Shown here one piece after another: positions 30,690 through 42,914 of a DNA stretch of 64,000 bases (within the stretch, counting starts at the first letter, position 1; each line of letters begins with the position of its first letter). The stretch comes from Dendrolimus kikuchii (Eukaryota; Arthropoda; Insecta; Lepidoptera; Lasiocampidae), in the NCBI GenBank assembly GCA_019925095.2, contig CM034409.1:10340001-10404000 (forward strand), written 5' to 3'. A model generated the notes under the pieces. That model worked only from the letters and a program-made list of their open reading frames with translations. It made no database searches and was not told the DNA's origin. The translations under genes and the position numbers were made by a program.

Positions 30690-33065
30690 GATAGTGATTC
30701 CAACATGGCCTTACCATACCATACCACGTCAAGTACTTGTATTATATTTGCGGTTGCACAAAGACTGACTCGAATAGTGAGTTATATTCACATTTAGTAC
30801 CTTGTAACTTTGTATTATATCAGCCCATAAACGTGCTACTGATAGACTCATGCTTCTCCATTTTTAAGGATACGGTATACTCGCAAACAATGAGATTGTG
30901 GCGAACCTTTTGGCTCACTGGCCGGTCGGCCAAGGAAATTGGTTGATTGACAACAGTCAACACATTATATTAGAGAGAGAAATAACGTCACGTAAAAATG
31001 TACATATTTTAATCCATTTAAATCTAATTACATATTAGACATAATTTCTTTGGACTATGTAAATATTATCCACCAAATTATATATTTTAGAAATGAATGT
31101 GTTAGTTATTTCTGCAACAACCCGTCAAGATGATGTCTCCCTTCTTTGTCAAGACATCATAATTATAGCAATATGTTATGGTCACAAAAATTACCTAAAT
31201 AGTGTATACTGAATAAAATTCGAATATACTAGTCAGTAAGCTACCTGGACTCCAAATCATTTAGTTAGTTATAAAACCGGTTATCTCATTAGGTAAGATA
31301 CCTGGTTTCCATGTTTTACTTGGGTTGGAAACCTAGTATTTAGCATGTAGTCAGCAGCATCTCTGTTTAGTAGTTGTTGAGGTATGAGGTATTTTTAAAT
31401 AAATGCTTTTTTCAGTGTCCCATGGCCAAACGACATAAACAGCAGATTTTGGGGACCTCTGTATGAAACTTTTCAATGTACTAAAACATGCACATGCTTA
31501 GTCGATTTTTTAAACCTTTAAGTTATTGAGCGTCTCATTGAAGTGGTGCCGAAACCTGCCTACAACATCTTAAAGGAGCAAATACGTCAAATTTCAAAGC
31601 ACTAAATTGTCAAAGACCCAAATACACCTAAATTAGTTTGTCTTTGAAACTTTTGCCTATTGGCTGACACAATCGGATTTGGTAATCTTATTAGCACGGA
31701 AAGCAATTAACTAATTTTATTTGACTTCCAAATTAGGCAAAGCCTTCATTTAGAACGAAAATCTTAAATTAGAACTAACGTTTAGATTAGTTTTTGGCGA
31801 GAACTTGAAGGGTTATGTTTTACTATGCGGTTTTATTTTCAAAGGACATATAAATCATTGTTAAAAATTAACATTTATTGTAAGATATTCATTATTTTTA
31901 AGTGTAAATTGCAAATGCACTACTAAATGAAATCATATTTTATAAGTTTAGTGGCACGCAATAATTGATTAACATTTTGATTGTCGTATTCGGTTAGTGA
32001 GAGAAATGAAGGAGTTATACTTCTCGCTGTTATGGAAGCGCCCTACCTGCAAGGTTGAGGCGCTGGTAAAATTATTGTCCCACCACACTGGCTTAGGGTG
32101 CTACAAAGAACACCGGAGTTATTCGAGAGAATACTCAGGAGTACCACATTACCTCTGGGGTTACTGCTCCCCAACAGTAGATTGTGCGTAAAGTATTATT
32201 ATTACCTCGCAACAAACATAAATCAGTCGTTTAATAAATGAAATTTAAATAAACATAAAGATAAGACTGGATCAAAATACTTGGTAGCTAGTACCGTAAA
32301 ACTTTCTCGAAATGAATTCGGTTAATCAGCTTTCATTCAAATTTATTTCGTTCTATTCCAGAAATAGAAGAGTAAATTGTGAACTAAATAATTTTCGAGA
32401 AATAAAATTCAGTACAAAATTAAAATACACTTTTAACATATAACTAGGTAATGCTGAAATTGTTCGTGTCTTGTTCTTAAAGAAGACAACAGAATTAGGT
32501 AAACTAGAGTAAATATGTAGAAGAGAACTTTCGAATCAGCAGATCTCTAAGAAATTGTCAGTATCTATTTCTTTTTAAATAAAGCAAAATCGCAGCTGTG
32601 ATACTGATACACGTACATATTTCTTGCCAGAAACCCAAACATGAATTTTCATATTCAAAACTCAAAATTATTTGTCCCATGTTTCACCCTATTTGGCCTC
32701 ATACACAACGTCTACATCTTCCGCTTCCCTGAAAACGGGCAGTCTCAAGCCCATCTGTGGGACGTTTATGGACTGGATATTTCTTTTAATTTTTGTACCA
32801 CGTAAATTATGTCTCTGGCTCTAGATTTCTAATAAATCAAGGAGGATATTTAACCGTCGGGACCCATATCAAAGTGAAAGATTCCGGAGCAAACAATTCG
32901 AGAACACTATTTTAGATAAGTTACGTTCTATTAAGCTGTAATACTGTATTTGAAGACTATTTTAAGACGACAGGTTGAATGGTACATATTTGGTTTTCTT
33001 ATATACTTAATGTACAAACGCAGTGAAGACAACGCGGAGAGCGGAATCTACAAACAGGTGTTGGT
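30690..33065. other. Unassigned AT-rich DNA
   Basis: A long stretch with no recognisable gene, repeat or RNA. The 64-codon frame at 31997-32191 has no motif. A poor match to TTTATTTGACTTCCAAAT is shared by 31718 and 17343; its meaning is unknown. Confidence 0.4.
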
Positions 33066-33640
33066 TTTTTTATAGTTGGAGTACAGCAGACAGGCAGACG
33101 GCCCTACTGAGGGAAAGCGGTTACCATCGCCAACTGACTTTGCAACACACGAGATGTCACAAACGTGCTGCCGGCCTCGAAAAATTTTTATAACATCTTT
33201 TTTAGAAAACCCCACATCGTAGCTCTTTGAGAAACCTCTGTTGGGAGCTCATTCCAAATTCCTACGGTGCGTAAGATAAACTTTCTTGAGAAATGCTGCA
33301 TACATGAACGAAGCGGTTAAAGGGAATGAGGATGAACACAAAGTCGATGGCGAGTGGTGCGATGGTAGAAAGAAGACGAATGTACCCATAGTGAATAGTT
33401 CCTCAGAAAACTTCCCATTGTACAGTCTGTAGAATACCCAGAGAGTCACGAAGTCTCTCCGAAGGCCAAGCGTATCTAAACCGTCTGTGAGTATGTTGTA
33501 ATCACGTAGCGGCATCCGTTACGTTATGCGTGCTGAAATATTACCCGCTCGCAATGATGCCCTTCAGGCCGCTGCTTGCAAATAATTTACTATGCAACGA
33601 TCCAACCCACTACACAGGTATAGGTATAATGTGACCCAGT
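33066..33640 (-). pseudogene. LINE ORF2 C-terminus and 3' end, second copy
   Basis: Minus strand. A frame at 33515-33249 reads LGLRRDFVTLWVFYRLYNGK followed by SEELF, again the ORF2 tail of a CR1- or Jockey-group LINE, interrupted downstream by frameshifts. The A tail appears as a T run near 33066-33072. It extends further 5' than the 30.3-kb copy. Confidence 0.68.
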
Positions 33641-34709
33641 TATAAAACGCGCGATGCGACCGAGTAGCTCGCACACCGTAGGTATTGTACAAGTATTACT
33701 TGTTTTTATTAATTTTGAATGTCCTTTACTTATCATAAGCACACAAATGTAATAATTATTTTCCTAACTGATATTGGAAATGCAAATGTGAGTCTGTTAG
33801 TGATGTTTTCACGCTTGAACTACGCAAAAGATCGTTATAAAATTTTGCTTTACATGAACAGGTTTATTCTTGATTTGAATGTACAACGTCTTGTTATGCA
33901 TATTCTTTTTTCTTTGTATACCATACATTTACGACAATAAATCTTTTCTTTCTTAAAAATATTTTCTTTCTAATGTAACCGAAAAGACGGCGCTTCGATC
34001 ATGTTTTATTGGCACCATCGTTGCAATTCGCTAGCAAATATTATAATATTACGTTCGAAACTAATTTTGACTTTTCTAAGGAGAGCGTGTGAGATTCCCG
34101 ACGGCCAGTCCTCCACTCTATCTACAATATAAATACCTACTTTTGAAAAACAAGTATGCGAATGTACAATTGTGGAATAACAAATTTTATATTTTCTAAC
34201 AATAAGAGACTTCAAAACCAGTACTTGAGTACTTGTAAAACAAAATCGCTTTTGTGTATGAACATACCGGAGGGTGTCAGTAGTGTAGATATCCGGAATT
34301 TATCGCGGAAGGATCAAGCGTTTTCGAGGTGTGAATCGAGAGAACGCAAACTAGTTAACGTTTCCTATTTTCGGAGCAGACTTGAACTTTTATCAGACTA
34401 TTTAATTAGGGATGTATTGGCACTGGTTGGCGAGACGCCTCGTGACTAATATTCTGATCACGCCATGGTACTCCGCTGACTATAGTTATTTCTCGATGTT
34501 TATGTTCCTCGCGATATTTTCCTTCAAAGTCAGCACATATTACTAATAACAATAAGCAAATTAGACCAAAAAAACCACTTCACCTGTTAGTCGCAACTTG
34601 TATTCTGCTAGCATTTTTCGCGTGACTCTCGCTGAATGCACAAACTGTGTCAAGCCAAAATTGAACAAGGAAGAATAATATGAAACAACGATTTATCTTC
34701 TTCTCTTCT
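33641..34709. other. Unassigned DNA
   Basis: A 97-codon frame (34156-34449) has no motif I recognise. Bases 34450-34550 faintly resemble the SINE tail at 42140-42180 (CGCGATATTTTCCTTC). No gene is supported. Confidence 0.35.
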
Positions 34710-34959
34710 TCTTATAAATAAAAATCAACAGTTCGTTGGTCACGTTAAAATTGAAAAACGGCTTGACCTGTTTGATTAATTTTTTGTGCGTGTTTTTGTG
34801 GGTCTCGGTATCACTTGGAATTACAATTGGATCCGATATGAGGCGATGAAATCGGGTCCCGGGTGATTTAGATTCACAATTGTATCCAGTAGGTGGCACT
34901 GAAGTCGGTTTTTTAATTTTTATTTTTTCAGGGCAGGACTACGACTGCCGGACCCGTTA
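34710..34959 (+). mobile_element. Helitron-type unit, H2-related variant
   Basis: Starts near TATAAATAAAAATCAACAGT (34714), continues AAACGGCTTGACCTG as in family H2, and ends CTGCCGGACCCGTTAG, which is TTAG instead of CTAG. Its interior differs from other H2 copies. Confidence 0.5.
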
Positions 34960-35211
34960 GACACAATAACAAAGCAATACCAACAGATTTCCTCAGCACA
35001 CAAGTGTACACAAGTTTCGTATGAAACTACGTAAATATATTCCAAAATCCTCATCATCTCAACAAAACTTGCATCAGCACGCACAACATTATAATCAGAT
35101 ATAACTTTTCCCTCTCACCTAATACACTAGTTTAGCACAGAGCAATGTTGCCATGACTAAAGATTTTCAGTAGACGTATAGATTTAAACTAAGTAAGTTT
35201 CTATCTGACTT
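34960..35211. other. Unassigned DNA
   Basis: Nothing recognisable. Confidence 0.4.
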
Positions 35212-35525
35212 TTTTTTTATTGCAGGAGATCAGCAGACAGGCAGACGGCTCACTTGATGGAAAGCGGTTACCATCGCCTATGGACATTTGGAACAGCAAA
35301 GTTGCTACAAATGCGCTGCTGCTCTCTTAAGGGAAACTGGAATCTGGTCACTAATGCCGGAACACAACTCAAGGTTGTTATGGCGACATACTTTAGACCA
35401 GGGGTGGTAGCCATCCAGTCGGGCAAATGCCCTACCACCTGGCTGTGGGTTGTTAAGTCGCCTCTTACGACAGGCCGCCCGGCCGCAGGAAATTGTATTC
35501 TTTCTCCGTTCCTGCACGGATAAAA
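35212..35525 (-). mobile_element. Retroposon family A, copy 5
   Basis: The A tail is seen as T at about 35211-35219, followed by ATTGCAGGAG on the plus strand. The 5' end is at CCTGCACGGATAAA, the same break as the 17.7-kb copy. CTGAC on both sides (about 35206 and 35526) may be a short target duplication. Confidence 0.72.
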
Positions 35526-35861
35526 CTGACTGTTTATTCTATAGTAATTCGTTTGAAAAGTTTTATAAGTCGGTCCCTATAATATTTTCGTTTACACGAG
35601 ACAAAACTACAAATGCCCAAGATACTTACGATATTTTTAATATATAGAGGGTACGATAAATTTTAAAACTGGCCGTAAGGATTATTCGTTTTAGCCTATT
35701 TTTATCGACTAGAAAATACTTTATGAGAACCGGACAAACAATAAAGTAGCATGCACACAAATAGACACAGCAAAACACACAGAAGCACAAAAATATCATG
35801 ACACAACATAAACACGTCACACACAAGATAATATGTTAATATTCACCCGTGTTCTAGAATA

Positions 35862-36022
35862 TGCCGCCATAACAACATGGAGTTGTGTTCCAGCATTAGT
35901 GGCCAGGTTCTAGTCTCCCTTTAGAGAGCGGCAGCACATTGGTAGCACCTTTAGTGTTACTAATGTCCATAGGCGATGATAACCGCTTTCCATCAGGTGG
36001 GCTGTTTACCTGTCTGCTGGAT
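35862..36022 (+). mobile_element. Retroposon family A, partial old copy
   Basis: Starts inside the family (TGCCGCCATAACAAC) and runs to CTGTCTGCTGGATTAAAA, more diverged than other copies and lacking the AATAAA tail. Confidence 0.6.
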
Positions 36023-36427
36023 TAAAATATGTGATATTAATTACTAACTACTGATTGATTTGTGGAAATTGTTACTACCACCCAATACTCAATGTAAAAG
36101 TCTTAAAAAATTAGCATACTTATCCAGCGAGAAAAAAATAAGTAAATCAAAAAATATAATCTTTATAATGCTCCTAGTTAATCTTAATAATGGTCCTAGA
36201 GTCCGTAATCTAGAAATAAAAAACAGTGAGACAGTTTGAGACTTGAGATTGTCGGATACCTACTCAAACCATCTCGGTCTTCTTTTACTCATCCAAGCTA
36301 GGGTTATAGGAACTGAGGCGACGTGACACCGCGACCTTAACAGGTACGAACCCGTCCACAAAGAAAGAAAGAAAACGTTTTTCTGAAGAAATAGCGACGA
36401 ACTTAATTGTTCACATGTAATTTTAAA
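36023..36427. other. Unassigned DNA
   Basis: Nothing recognisable. Confidence 0.4.
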
Positions 36428-36751
36428 TAAGCTTTTTTAAAAAGGTTTTTAAATACAACAAGCTTTTGAGATCCTGGGTATCATGTAGCAGCAGAGTGCT
36501 AGCCAAGACAAGTAAAACGAGCCCAAACATGACGGATCTATCTAGGTTAGTACAGGAGTTCCTATAGCCACCTTCCGACTCCATCATCAGATCAGCTCTA
36601 TGGTACCATATTATTGCATTGTCACGCGATATACATATTTGTGCAAAATTTCAGCTCAATCGGAAACCGATAAGTTGGTCAAATTTAACTTGCAAGATTC
36701 CACCCAAACTTACATCCATTGCAAGTTAATATAAAGCTTGTAAAAAGCATG
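36428..36751 (+). repeat. Family G repeat, copy 2
   Basis: Runs from AAGCTTTTTTAAAAAGG to AAGCTTGTAAAAAG. Direct repeat of 37826-38150, about 324 bp each, separated by 1.07 kb that holds the orphan frame at 36764. Confidence 0.7.
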
Positions 36752-36763
36752 TTTTGAGAATTT

Positions 36764-37234
36764 GTGCACCGCATTTTCAACAAACGAGGTTTGTTGTCAG
36801 CTTATTGCTGTGCCGAAAGCATATCAGTTTATAGTGACAGTTTTACAGTGATTCTTGACTTACCCAGAGTCAGCGCCAACTGCCATAAAAGAGTCACGAC
36901 CAAGTGGGATGAACTCACTCGCAATACTTACGCGCCTTTGTCTTGGGACCCAAATGCGAGTAATAACTTAAATGTACATTACAGTTATTATCTGCTACCA
37001 TACATGAGATGGCTGGAGATCTATAACCACCAGCTGGCGTTATCCGATGGAAAAATAGTAATATGCAAAGTAACAAGTAACATGATTATACGTCCAAAAA
37101 CAAAAAGTACTTGCAGTCCTGTGATGACATTAAATGAATTTTCATATCATAATTTATATCGGAATAACCTCAGATTGGAAAACAGTAGAACTATAATTCA
37201 AACTGATATCCCGATAATAGACAAATTTCACTAG
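36764..37234 (+). CDS. Orphan open frame, 156 residues
   Basis: I do not recognise this product. It is one of the longest frames outside the LINEs, uninterrupted over 471 bp of fairly AT-rich DNA. It lies directly after a family G repeat and before a second copy of it. The sequence has several cysteines, tryptophans and tyrosines and no obvious signal peptide, membrane segment or zinc-binding pattern. It could be a TE-internal fragment, an exon, or chance. The ATG at 36764 is simply the first in frame. Confidence 0.25.
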   Translation: MHRIFNKRGLLSAYCCAESISVYSDSFTVILDLPRVSANCHKRVTTKWDELTRNTYAPLSWDPNASNNLNVHYSYYLLPYMRWLEIYNHQLALSDGKIVICKVTSNMIIRPKTKSTCSPVMTLNEFSYHNLYRNNLRLENSRTIIQTDIPIIDKFH

Positions 37235-37825
37235 CAACACCAGCGCCAACGTAGTACAGGCGATTGAACAAGCAAAACGACAGTTTGTAAAGTACTCCAA
37301 AAGGCTATAAGGAACTGAGTCGAACTCTGGCAGTCGAAATTAGTTGAAAATTTAATCAAAACCAATTCTAACGGAAAACGTTCAAGTAGTTTAAGCTGCG
37401 TCACTGTTACCAAGGTTATTGTGAATAAGCTTGGGTTGTACTGAGAGGTTTACTGCCGGAAACTCAAACTTCACTCTTTTTATTAATATATGTCTTAACG
37501 TAGCTCGTGGTTTTAAGCTATGTAGTGTTAGTAGTTTAGTTTTATGAATATTTAATTCTAACTTCTACGGATATTAGCAGAAACCCCCCCATTGTCACGG
37601 ATTAAAGAATCTATTTTCCAGATGTTTCCGGAATCCAAGGTACATTTGCAAATAAATTCATGCAAATTAGTGCATATTCAAAGCTACAAAAGTAACATAA
37701 ATATATAGAATAGAATAGAACATTCTTCATTGCACACAAGAAAACAATACACATGAGTTAACAATCATTTAACTAATACAATCGGCGGTCTTATCGCTAA
37801 CAGCGATTTCTTTTCGAAAAGATAT
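37235..37825. other. Unassigned DNA
   Basis: Nothing recognisable between the orphan frame and the third family G copy. Confidence 0.4.
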
Positions 37826-38150
37826 AAGCTTTTTAAAAAGAGTTTTAAATACAAGCTTTTGAGATGCTGGATATCATGTAGCAGCAGAGTGCTAGCCAAG
37901 ACGAGTAAAACGAGCCCAAACACGACGGGTCTATCTTGTTTAGTACAGGAATTCCTATCGCCATCTTCCGACTCCATCATCAGATCAGCTCCATGGTACC
38001 ATATTATTACATTGTCACGCGATATACATATGCGTGCAAAATTTCAGCTCAATCGGCAACCGGGAAGTTGGTCAAATTTAACTTGCAAGATTCCACCCGA
38101 ACTTACATATATACATCCATTGCAAGTTAATAAGAAGCTTGTAAAAAAAA
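37826..38150 (+). repeat. Family G repeat, copy 3
   Basis: Matches 36428-36751 throughout and ends in AAGCTTGTAAAAAAAAAA. The open frames across it differ from those of the other copies, so they are not conserved. Confidence 0.7.
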
Positions 38151-38637
38151 AAGATTTTCATTGTCAATAAATATGTCGGCTATAGTTAATACTGTCAATT
38201 CTATTTCAATATAATTTACGGGCTAGTGTGCCTCGGCCCAACGTAGTGTGGCAATGGTTGTCAAAGCACTGCTCATTTCCTCTTACAGGAAACTGGATGC
38301 GAGCTCGCTCCCGCCAAGGTCGGTTAGTGATTTCTCTCTCTGTCATAGACTAAAGGAAAATAAATATAACAGACAATTTTACACGTTATTACACTTTTAT
38401 GACCACAGAATCAGACAACAATATTAAATTAAGTTTTAATTAATTCTTATTAATATGTAAGTGTTTGTTTGAATATTTTAATGTTTTCTTTTTTCTCCTT
38501 CACAGATTTGGGAATTAGCTAGCCAAATGGCTACCAAATATAACCAAATACTTTTTATTTTGCTTCATACATAGTTATAAATAGCGTTACATTAAATATT
38601 GATAGGTTCACAAGACATGTTCTATTGGAGTTCAAAA
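38151..38637. other. Unassigned DNA
   Basis: Bases 38225-38350 form a GC-richer island (GCCTCGGCCCAACGTAGTG) that looks like a dispersed repeat, but I cannot place it. No gene is seen. Confidence 0.35.
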
Positions 38638-38752
38638 TCTGTATATATAAAAATCAATTGATATTCGTTAGTCTCGCTAAAACTCGAGAACGGCTGGACT
38701 GGTTTGACTCATTTTGGTTTTGAATTATTGTGGAAGTCTTCGTGTGGTCGAA
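38638..38752 (+). mobile_element. Helitron family H2, 5' fragment
   Basis: Starts TCTGTATATATAAAAATCAA and keeps CTCGCTAAAACTCGAGAACG, then breaks off shortly before the LINE insertion at 38767. No 3' end is found. Confidence 0.6.
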
Positions 38753-38766
38753 ATTCGACTATAATA

Positions 38767-38873
38767 CATACATACATACATACATAACTTCACGCCAGTT
38801 CCCTAGCGGGGTAGGCAAGAACAACAGAGCGCCATTTAGGCTTATTCTTACACACCTCACTTGCTTCTTTGAC
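38767..38873 (-). mobile_element. LINE family B, 107-bp truncated copy
   Basis: CATA repeats mark its 3' tail at the left. It is flanked by a 14-bp direct repeat with one mismatch, ATTCGACTATAATA (38753-38766) and ATTCGATTATAATA (38874-38887). Confidence 0.88.
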
Positions 38874-38887
38874 ATTCGATTATAATA

Positions 38888-39667
38888 ATTAATTTAAATT
38901 ATTAGTTTGAAAATTGTCAAGGTTCTGTTGTCAAAGACTACACTTCTGTATTCATAGATTTCGCCAAGACTACACTGCTAATTTGACTTTTACTGTTTAC
39001 AATAAACAAAAGAGTATATATGCGTGTGTGTGTCAACTACATGGTAGTGTGTGTAATGTTTTTTTTATTGATTTAATTTATTTTTATGCACATTTTTTTT
39101 TAAATATTAGCATTCTGTACTCCTTCTCTATATAAACTATAAGTGTGCGAAATTTCATACTCCTCCGTCCGCGCAAGTTTCGTAAAAAGGAGTACAAATA
39201 TTTTGCTGTGTTTTTGCTTCACGTATTAACGTATATAGATATCTGTTAAGTATTTTTTGAGATATGACTTATTGCGATTAAATGGTTTTTTTGGTAACTT
39301 AGTCAAATGATAAAAATAGTGGATGTTCGTTTTCTTAACAAATACCTTCTTAGTCAACTAAACTGAAAAAAAGTTTTTGCCACGGCGAAAACCCTGGTGT
39401 GTGTGTATACGTATAATTTTAAGTTTACCTTCTGCAAGTCATATGCTCATTGCTAAGTACCCTTCTATTTCAATGAAATATTTTCTTGGCATCCTCTTTA
39501 CTTCGTTCGGCCAGCAGTCACATAGACCGTTCCAACTAAATTTGGTCGACATTATGCAAGATTAATGGCTTACAAGTAAATTGCTTTACGCAACTACTTA
39601 ATCTTCTTACGTACAGTGTATAACTTAAATATGAAGTTTATCGCAGTATCCACACTTATATTACAAA
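38888..39667. other. Unassigned AT-rich DNA
   Basis: No gene or repeat boundary recognised. Confidence 0.4.
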
Positions 39668-40110
39668 CTAGGATATGTCCGCGATTTCATACACGCTTAA
39701 CTTGAAATTCCCACGGGATTCCCGGGGCACAAAGTTCCGCAGCATTTAAAAAAGAATGTGAGCTATCGTTTTAGTGAAAACTGTGTCGAGTAAGCTAATT
39801 TTTACACACCCGAACAACTACAAACTGCTCCCGGAAAAGTTCCCGCGGGATTCTCGAGATATTAAGTAGCACACATTTCATTACATAAAATTTGCTATCG
39901 ATCAGTAAAAAAAATCCCGCGACTTCGTCTGCGTGATGCGGTTTTTTAACTATCCCACGGGATCTCTTGAATTTTTCGGGATCAAAAGTATCCTATATGT
40001 TAACCAGGGATATAAGCTATCACCATACAAAATTTCATTGAAATTGGTCAAGTAATTTCGGAGATTAGGCGATACAAACAGACAGACAAACAGACACACA
40101 GACAAACGGA
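39668..40110 (-). mobile_element. Helitron-type repeats, family C and a relative
   Basis: 39668-39915 is family C (CTAG complement at 39668-39671, GGGATTCCCGGGG, then CTCCCGGAAAAGTTCCCGCG). It joins a second unit at about 39916 (CCCGCGACTTCGTCTGCGTG) that ends in a CAGACAGACAAACAGAC-rich stretch near 40110. Neither codes for protein. Confidence 0.5.
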
Positions 40111-40244
40111 GAAACAAAAAATTTGAAAAAAAAATGTAAATTAATTCTATTTCACTTCTTACATCCCCCTGACTCGGTATTTAGCATTTTTTTTTCATTG
40201 TTCAGAAATTCGACCTCTGCAATTTCATTATATGTATAGACAGA

Positions 40245-40479
40245 CTAGCTGTGCCCGCGACGCCGACCACGTGGAATTTGTTTTCAAAACCCCCCGATTT
40301 TGAAACATTCTTCATTGATGCTCCGCTCCTATTGTTCTTAGCGTGATGATATATAGCCTATAACCTTCTTCGATAAATGGGCTATCTAACACTGAATGAA
40401 TTTTTCAAATCAGACCAGTAGTTCCTGAGATTAGCGCGTTCAATCAAACAATTTCTTCAGCTTTATATATTAGTATAGA
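40245..40479 (-). mobile_element. Non-autonomous Helitron, family H1, full length
   Basis: A 235-bp unit. On the minus strand it starts TCTATACTAATATATAAAGC at 40479 and ends CGGGCACAGCTAG at 40245. It is the best-preserved H1 copy with both termini of the type seen at 7536-7755. Confidence 0.82.
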
Positions 40480-41621
40480 TAATATTTACATGTAACGGTT
40501 TCTACAATTCTGTATGTGTGTAATAATGCCATTTTAGTACATACGAACACCTTATAAAATTATTATTGCTGTTCGTCCGTCTATCTTTGGTGTCACAGTC
40601 ATTTTTCTCTAAAATATGTACGTAATAGACGTACATATAGATGAACTTTCCATCACTAGACGCACCAAACAATGATTCCGTGCACGACGCATTGCATGTT
40701 ACTGTTGATCTTCACCGATGGCGAAAAATAGTTCAAGAAAAAGTGGCGAGGAAAGGAAACAACCCGCAGGAATGTCCTCATAGGACTTAGGAGGATGATT
40801 ACGGAGTTTAATTGTAATATGTAATCTATAGGTATATAATGCTTTCTTGAAATGTACAGCGTTACGGCGCCAGTCCGTCTGGCTTCCCTTTTTCTCACGC
40901 ATACGGCAGCGGTAGGCAGGCTCCTCCTCTCTCACTCTAACCTACGCGCTATATACATAAAATTTATGTAATAACCTAAGCTTTTCTCAAGTTAAACAAT
41001 TTCAATATTAAATAGTTAAACTTAGACTAGTTTAAGTTATCACTTCTGTCGGGCGTCCCGAGACGCACAGGTTTTTTTTTTTATAGTTACGTAGCTAAAT
41101 AATGAAAACGGTGTATACGGTATTTTTCCCAATACATGAACTGCATCGCGCTTCTCTGTATATAAATATTATATAATTCTTATCAGTTATAGGCACCTTA
41201 AAAGTTTATGAGTATAGCAATTGGTTTAATGAAAAGTGACAAAAAAATAAACAAAATAAAGTAGCGTTTAAAGCGTCAAAATCATCATCATCAAAAACAA
41301 TCATAAAATTACGTGGATTACGAGATAAGGTTTAGAGCACACTAAAAACTTTATTAATGACTTTTTAAGGTGTGTTTACGGCTTAATAAAGCTGTGATTA
41401 AACAACTATTGTAATTTTAATGGGAGGAAACAGAGATATATTTTAAGGAGTTATTATTTTAATAAATTATTGCTATTTTACGGACAGCTGTAGATAAACT
41501 TTTTAAGTAAAATCGTGGTAACTTAGTGGGTGGCGGAAGCGGAAGTGTTATGAATGACGAGGATTGGAATTCTGATCGAAAAAAAGTTTTCAGATTCTAT
41601 TACAATAAAATAATGTGTAAA
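40480..41621. other. Unassigned DNA
   Basis: No gene recognised. A GC-richer stretch near 40855-40945 holds two short overlapping minus-strand frames without motifs. Confidence 0.4.
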
Positions 41622-41945
41622 ATATATCTATAAATCAATTGCTGTTCGTTAGTCTCGCTAAAACTCGAGAACAGCTGGACTGATTTGGCTAATTTTGGTT
41701 TTGAATTATTTATGGAAATCCAGGGAAGGTTTAAAAGATGAGTAAATATGAAAAAAATGCTTGTCAGTTGCTTGTTCTTTGACAGGTTTTCAAATTGGAC
41801 AAGTACATTAAGAATCTGCCCGTAAAACTTCAAGTTAAAATTTTGTTACGATTCGTTTTGCCATTTGTCCGTTGCCATTCGTTTTTCCACTTGTCCGTTG
41901 AAGTTTCACTACTACTATGTGTCCCAGCACACATTTCGACTTTTT
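41622..41945 (+). mobile_element. Helitron family H2, chimeric copy
   Basis: The 5' half is H2 (CTCGCTAAAACTCGAGAACA). From about 41790 it continues into a block shared with 11735-11885 (CTGCCCGTAAAACTTCAAGT, TTGCCATTCGTTTTTCCACT). The two lineages may share modular interiors. No 3' CTAG is found. Confidence 0.5.
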
Positions 41946-41999
41946 CTCTAAAATTACTACTACGCACTGCCTACGTCAAAGAAATTTAATAAGAATCTA

Positions 42000-42302
42000 T
42001 ATTATATAATATCAGCCCATAATTGTCCCACTACTGGGCTCAGGCCTCCCATTATAGGGGGAACGGACAGTATACCCACCACGCTTGTGCAAGGCGACTT
42101 GACAGGTTTGACACATCGGTCATCTCGCTGTGCAGGTTGCATCACGGTGTTTTCCTTCACCGTTGTAAGCACGTGGTAATTGTAACAATATGCACATTAG
42201 ATCAGAATACTGACTAAGTGGTGCATGCGTTCTGGGGAGGCTTGAACGCGCGCCTTCTGAGTGTGGGCCGCGTGTGCTAGCCATTACTCTACCACGACTT
42301 AA
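42000..42302 (-). mobile_element. tRNA-derived SINE
   Basis: A minus-strand unit flanked by a perfect 13-bp direct repeat TAATAAGAATCTA (41987-41999 and 42303-42315). Its 5' head carries an A-box-like TAGAGTAATGGCTAGCAC (42290-42273) and a B-box-like GTTCAAGCC (42247-42239), spaced as in tRNA genes. The body holds a CACGGTGTTTTCCTTCACC block typical of lepidopteran SINE or LINE tails. Transcription by RNA polymerase III is expected. A decayed relative lies near 62195-62275. Confidence 0.85.
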
Positions 42303-42315
42303 TAATAAGAATCTA

Positions 42316-42914
42316 CGTTGACTTATTTTGAGATATGGTGTATTTTGATTAAATACTTTTTTATGGTTCTATAACCAATATAACCATAAACGCTAGATGG
42401 CGCTACAAAGTAAACACATCTGTTAAAACTGTGCTCGAACAAAATTAAGTAAAAATAAGTTTATATTCTTTTTCGTGTTAAAAACGTGTACAAATAACTG
42501 GGTTGATCTAAATTACTAGTGAAAGTGTTATCTCAAGGAATAAAACAGTATTAGTGACTTAATTCAAAATAGTTATCCGACTCATATTTCTTGTTTTGAA
42601 TGGTGTAAATAAGTGATTAAAAGAACTTTCATAATCAATCTTCGATTGTGCTGACGACAATATATGTTAAAACAATAAAAGTTTATGTAAAATTACGTTT
42701 CTGAAGAAATAAATGGAAAATCATTTTACAAGTGAACGTTAACAGATTTAAAAATATCGGACCAAAGGGCGCCGCAAGGCCATCTATTAGTAAACATAAA
42801 AACATACAAGTGACCACTAATATTACTAACGCCATCTATTGTTATAATCCACATCGACTAAATTTACCACGGAAACATCTATGAACCATTGTAGTATTAT
42901 AATAATCCAATAAT
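42316..42914. other. Unassigned AT-rich DNA
   Basis: Contains repeated short motifs of the GATGGCGC/GCCATCTA type, one of which is the target of the next element. No gene is seen. Confidence 0.45.

Noticed and set aside
36428..38150. LTR retrotransposon bounded by the family G repeats
   Set aside because: The repeats lack TG...CA ends, a third lone copy exists at 23.5 kb, and no retroviral-type protein lies between them.
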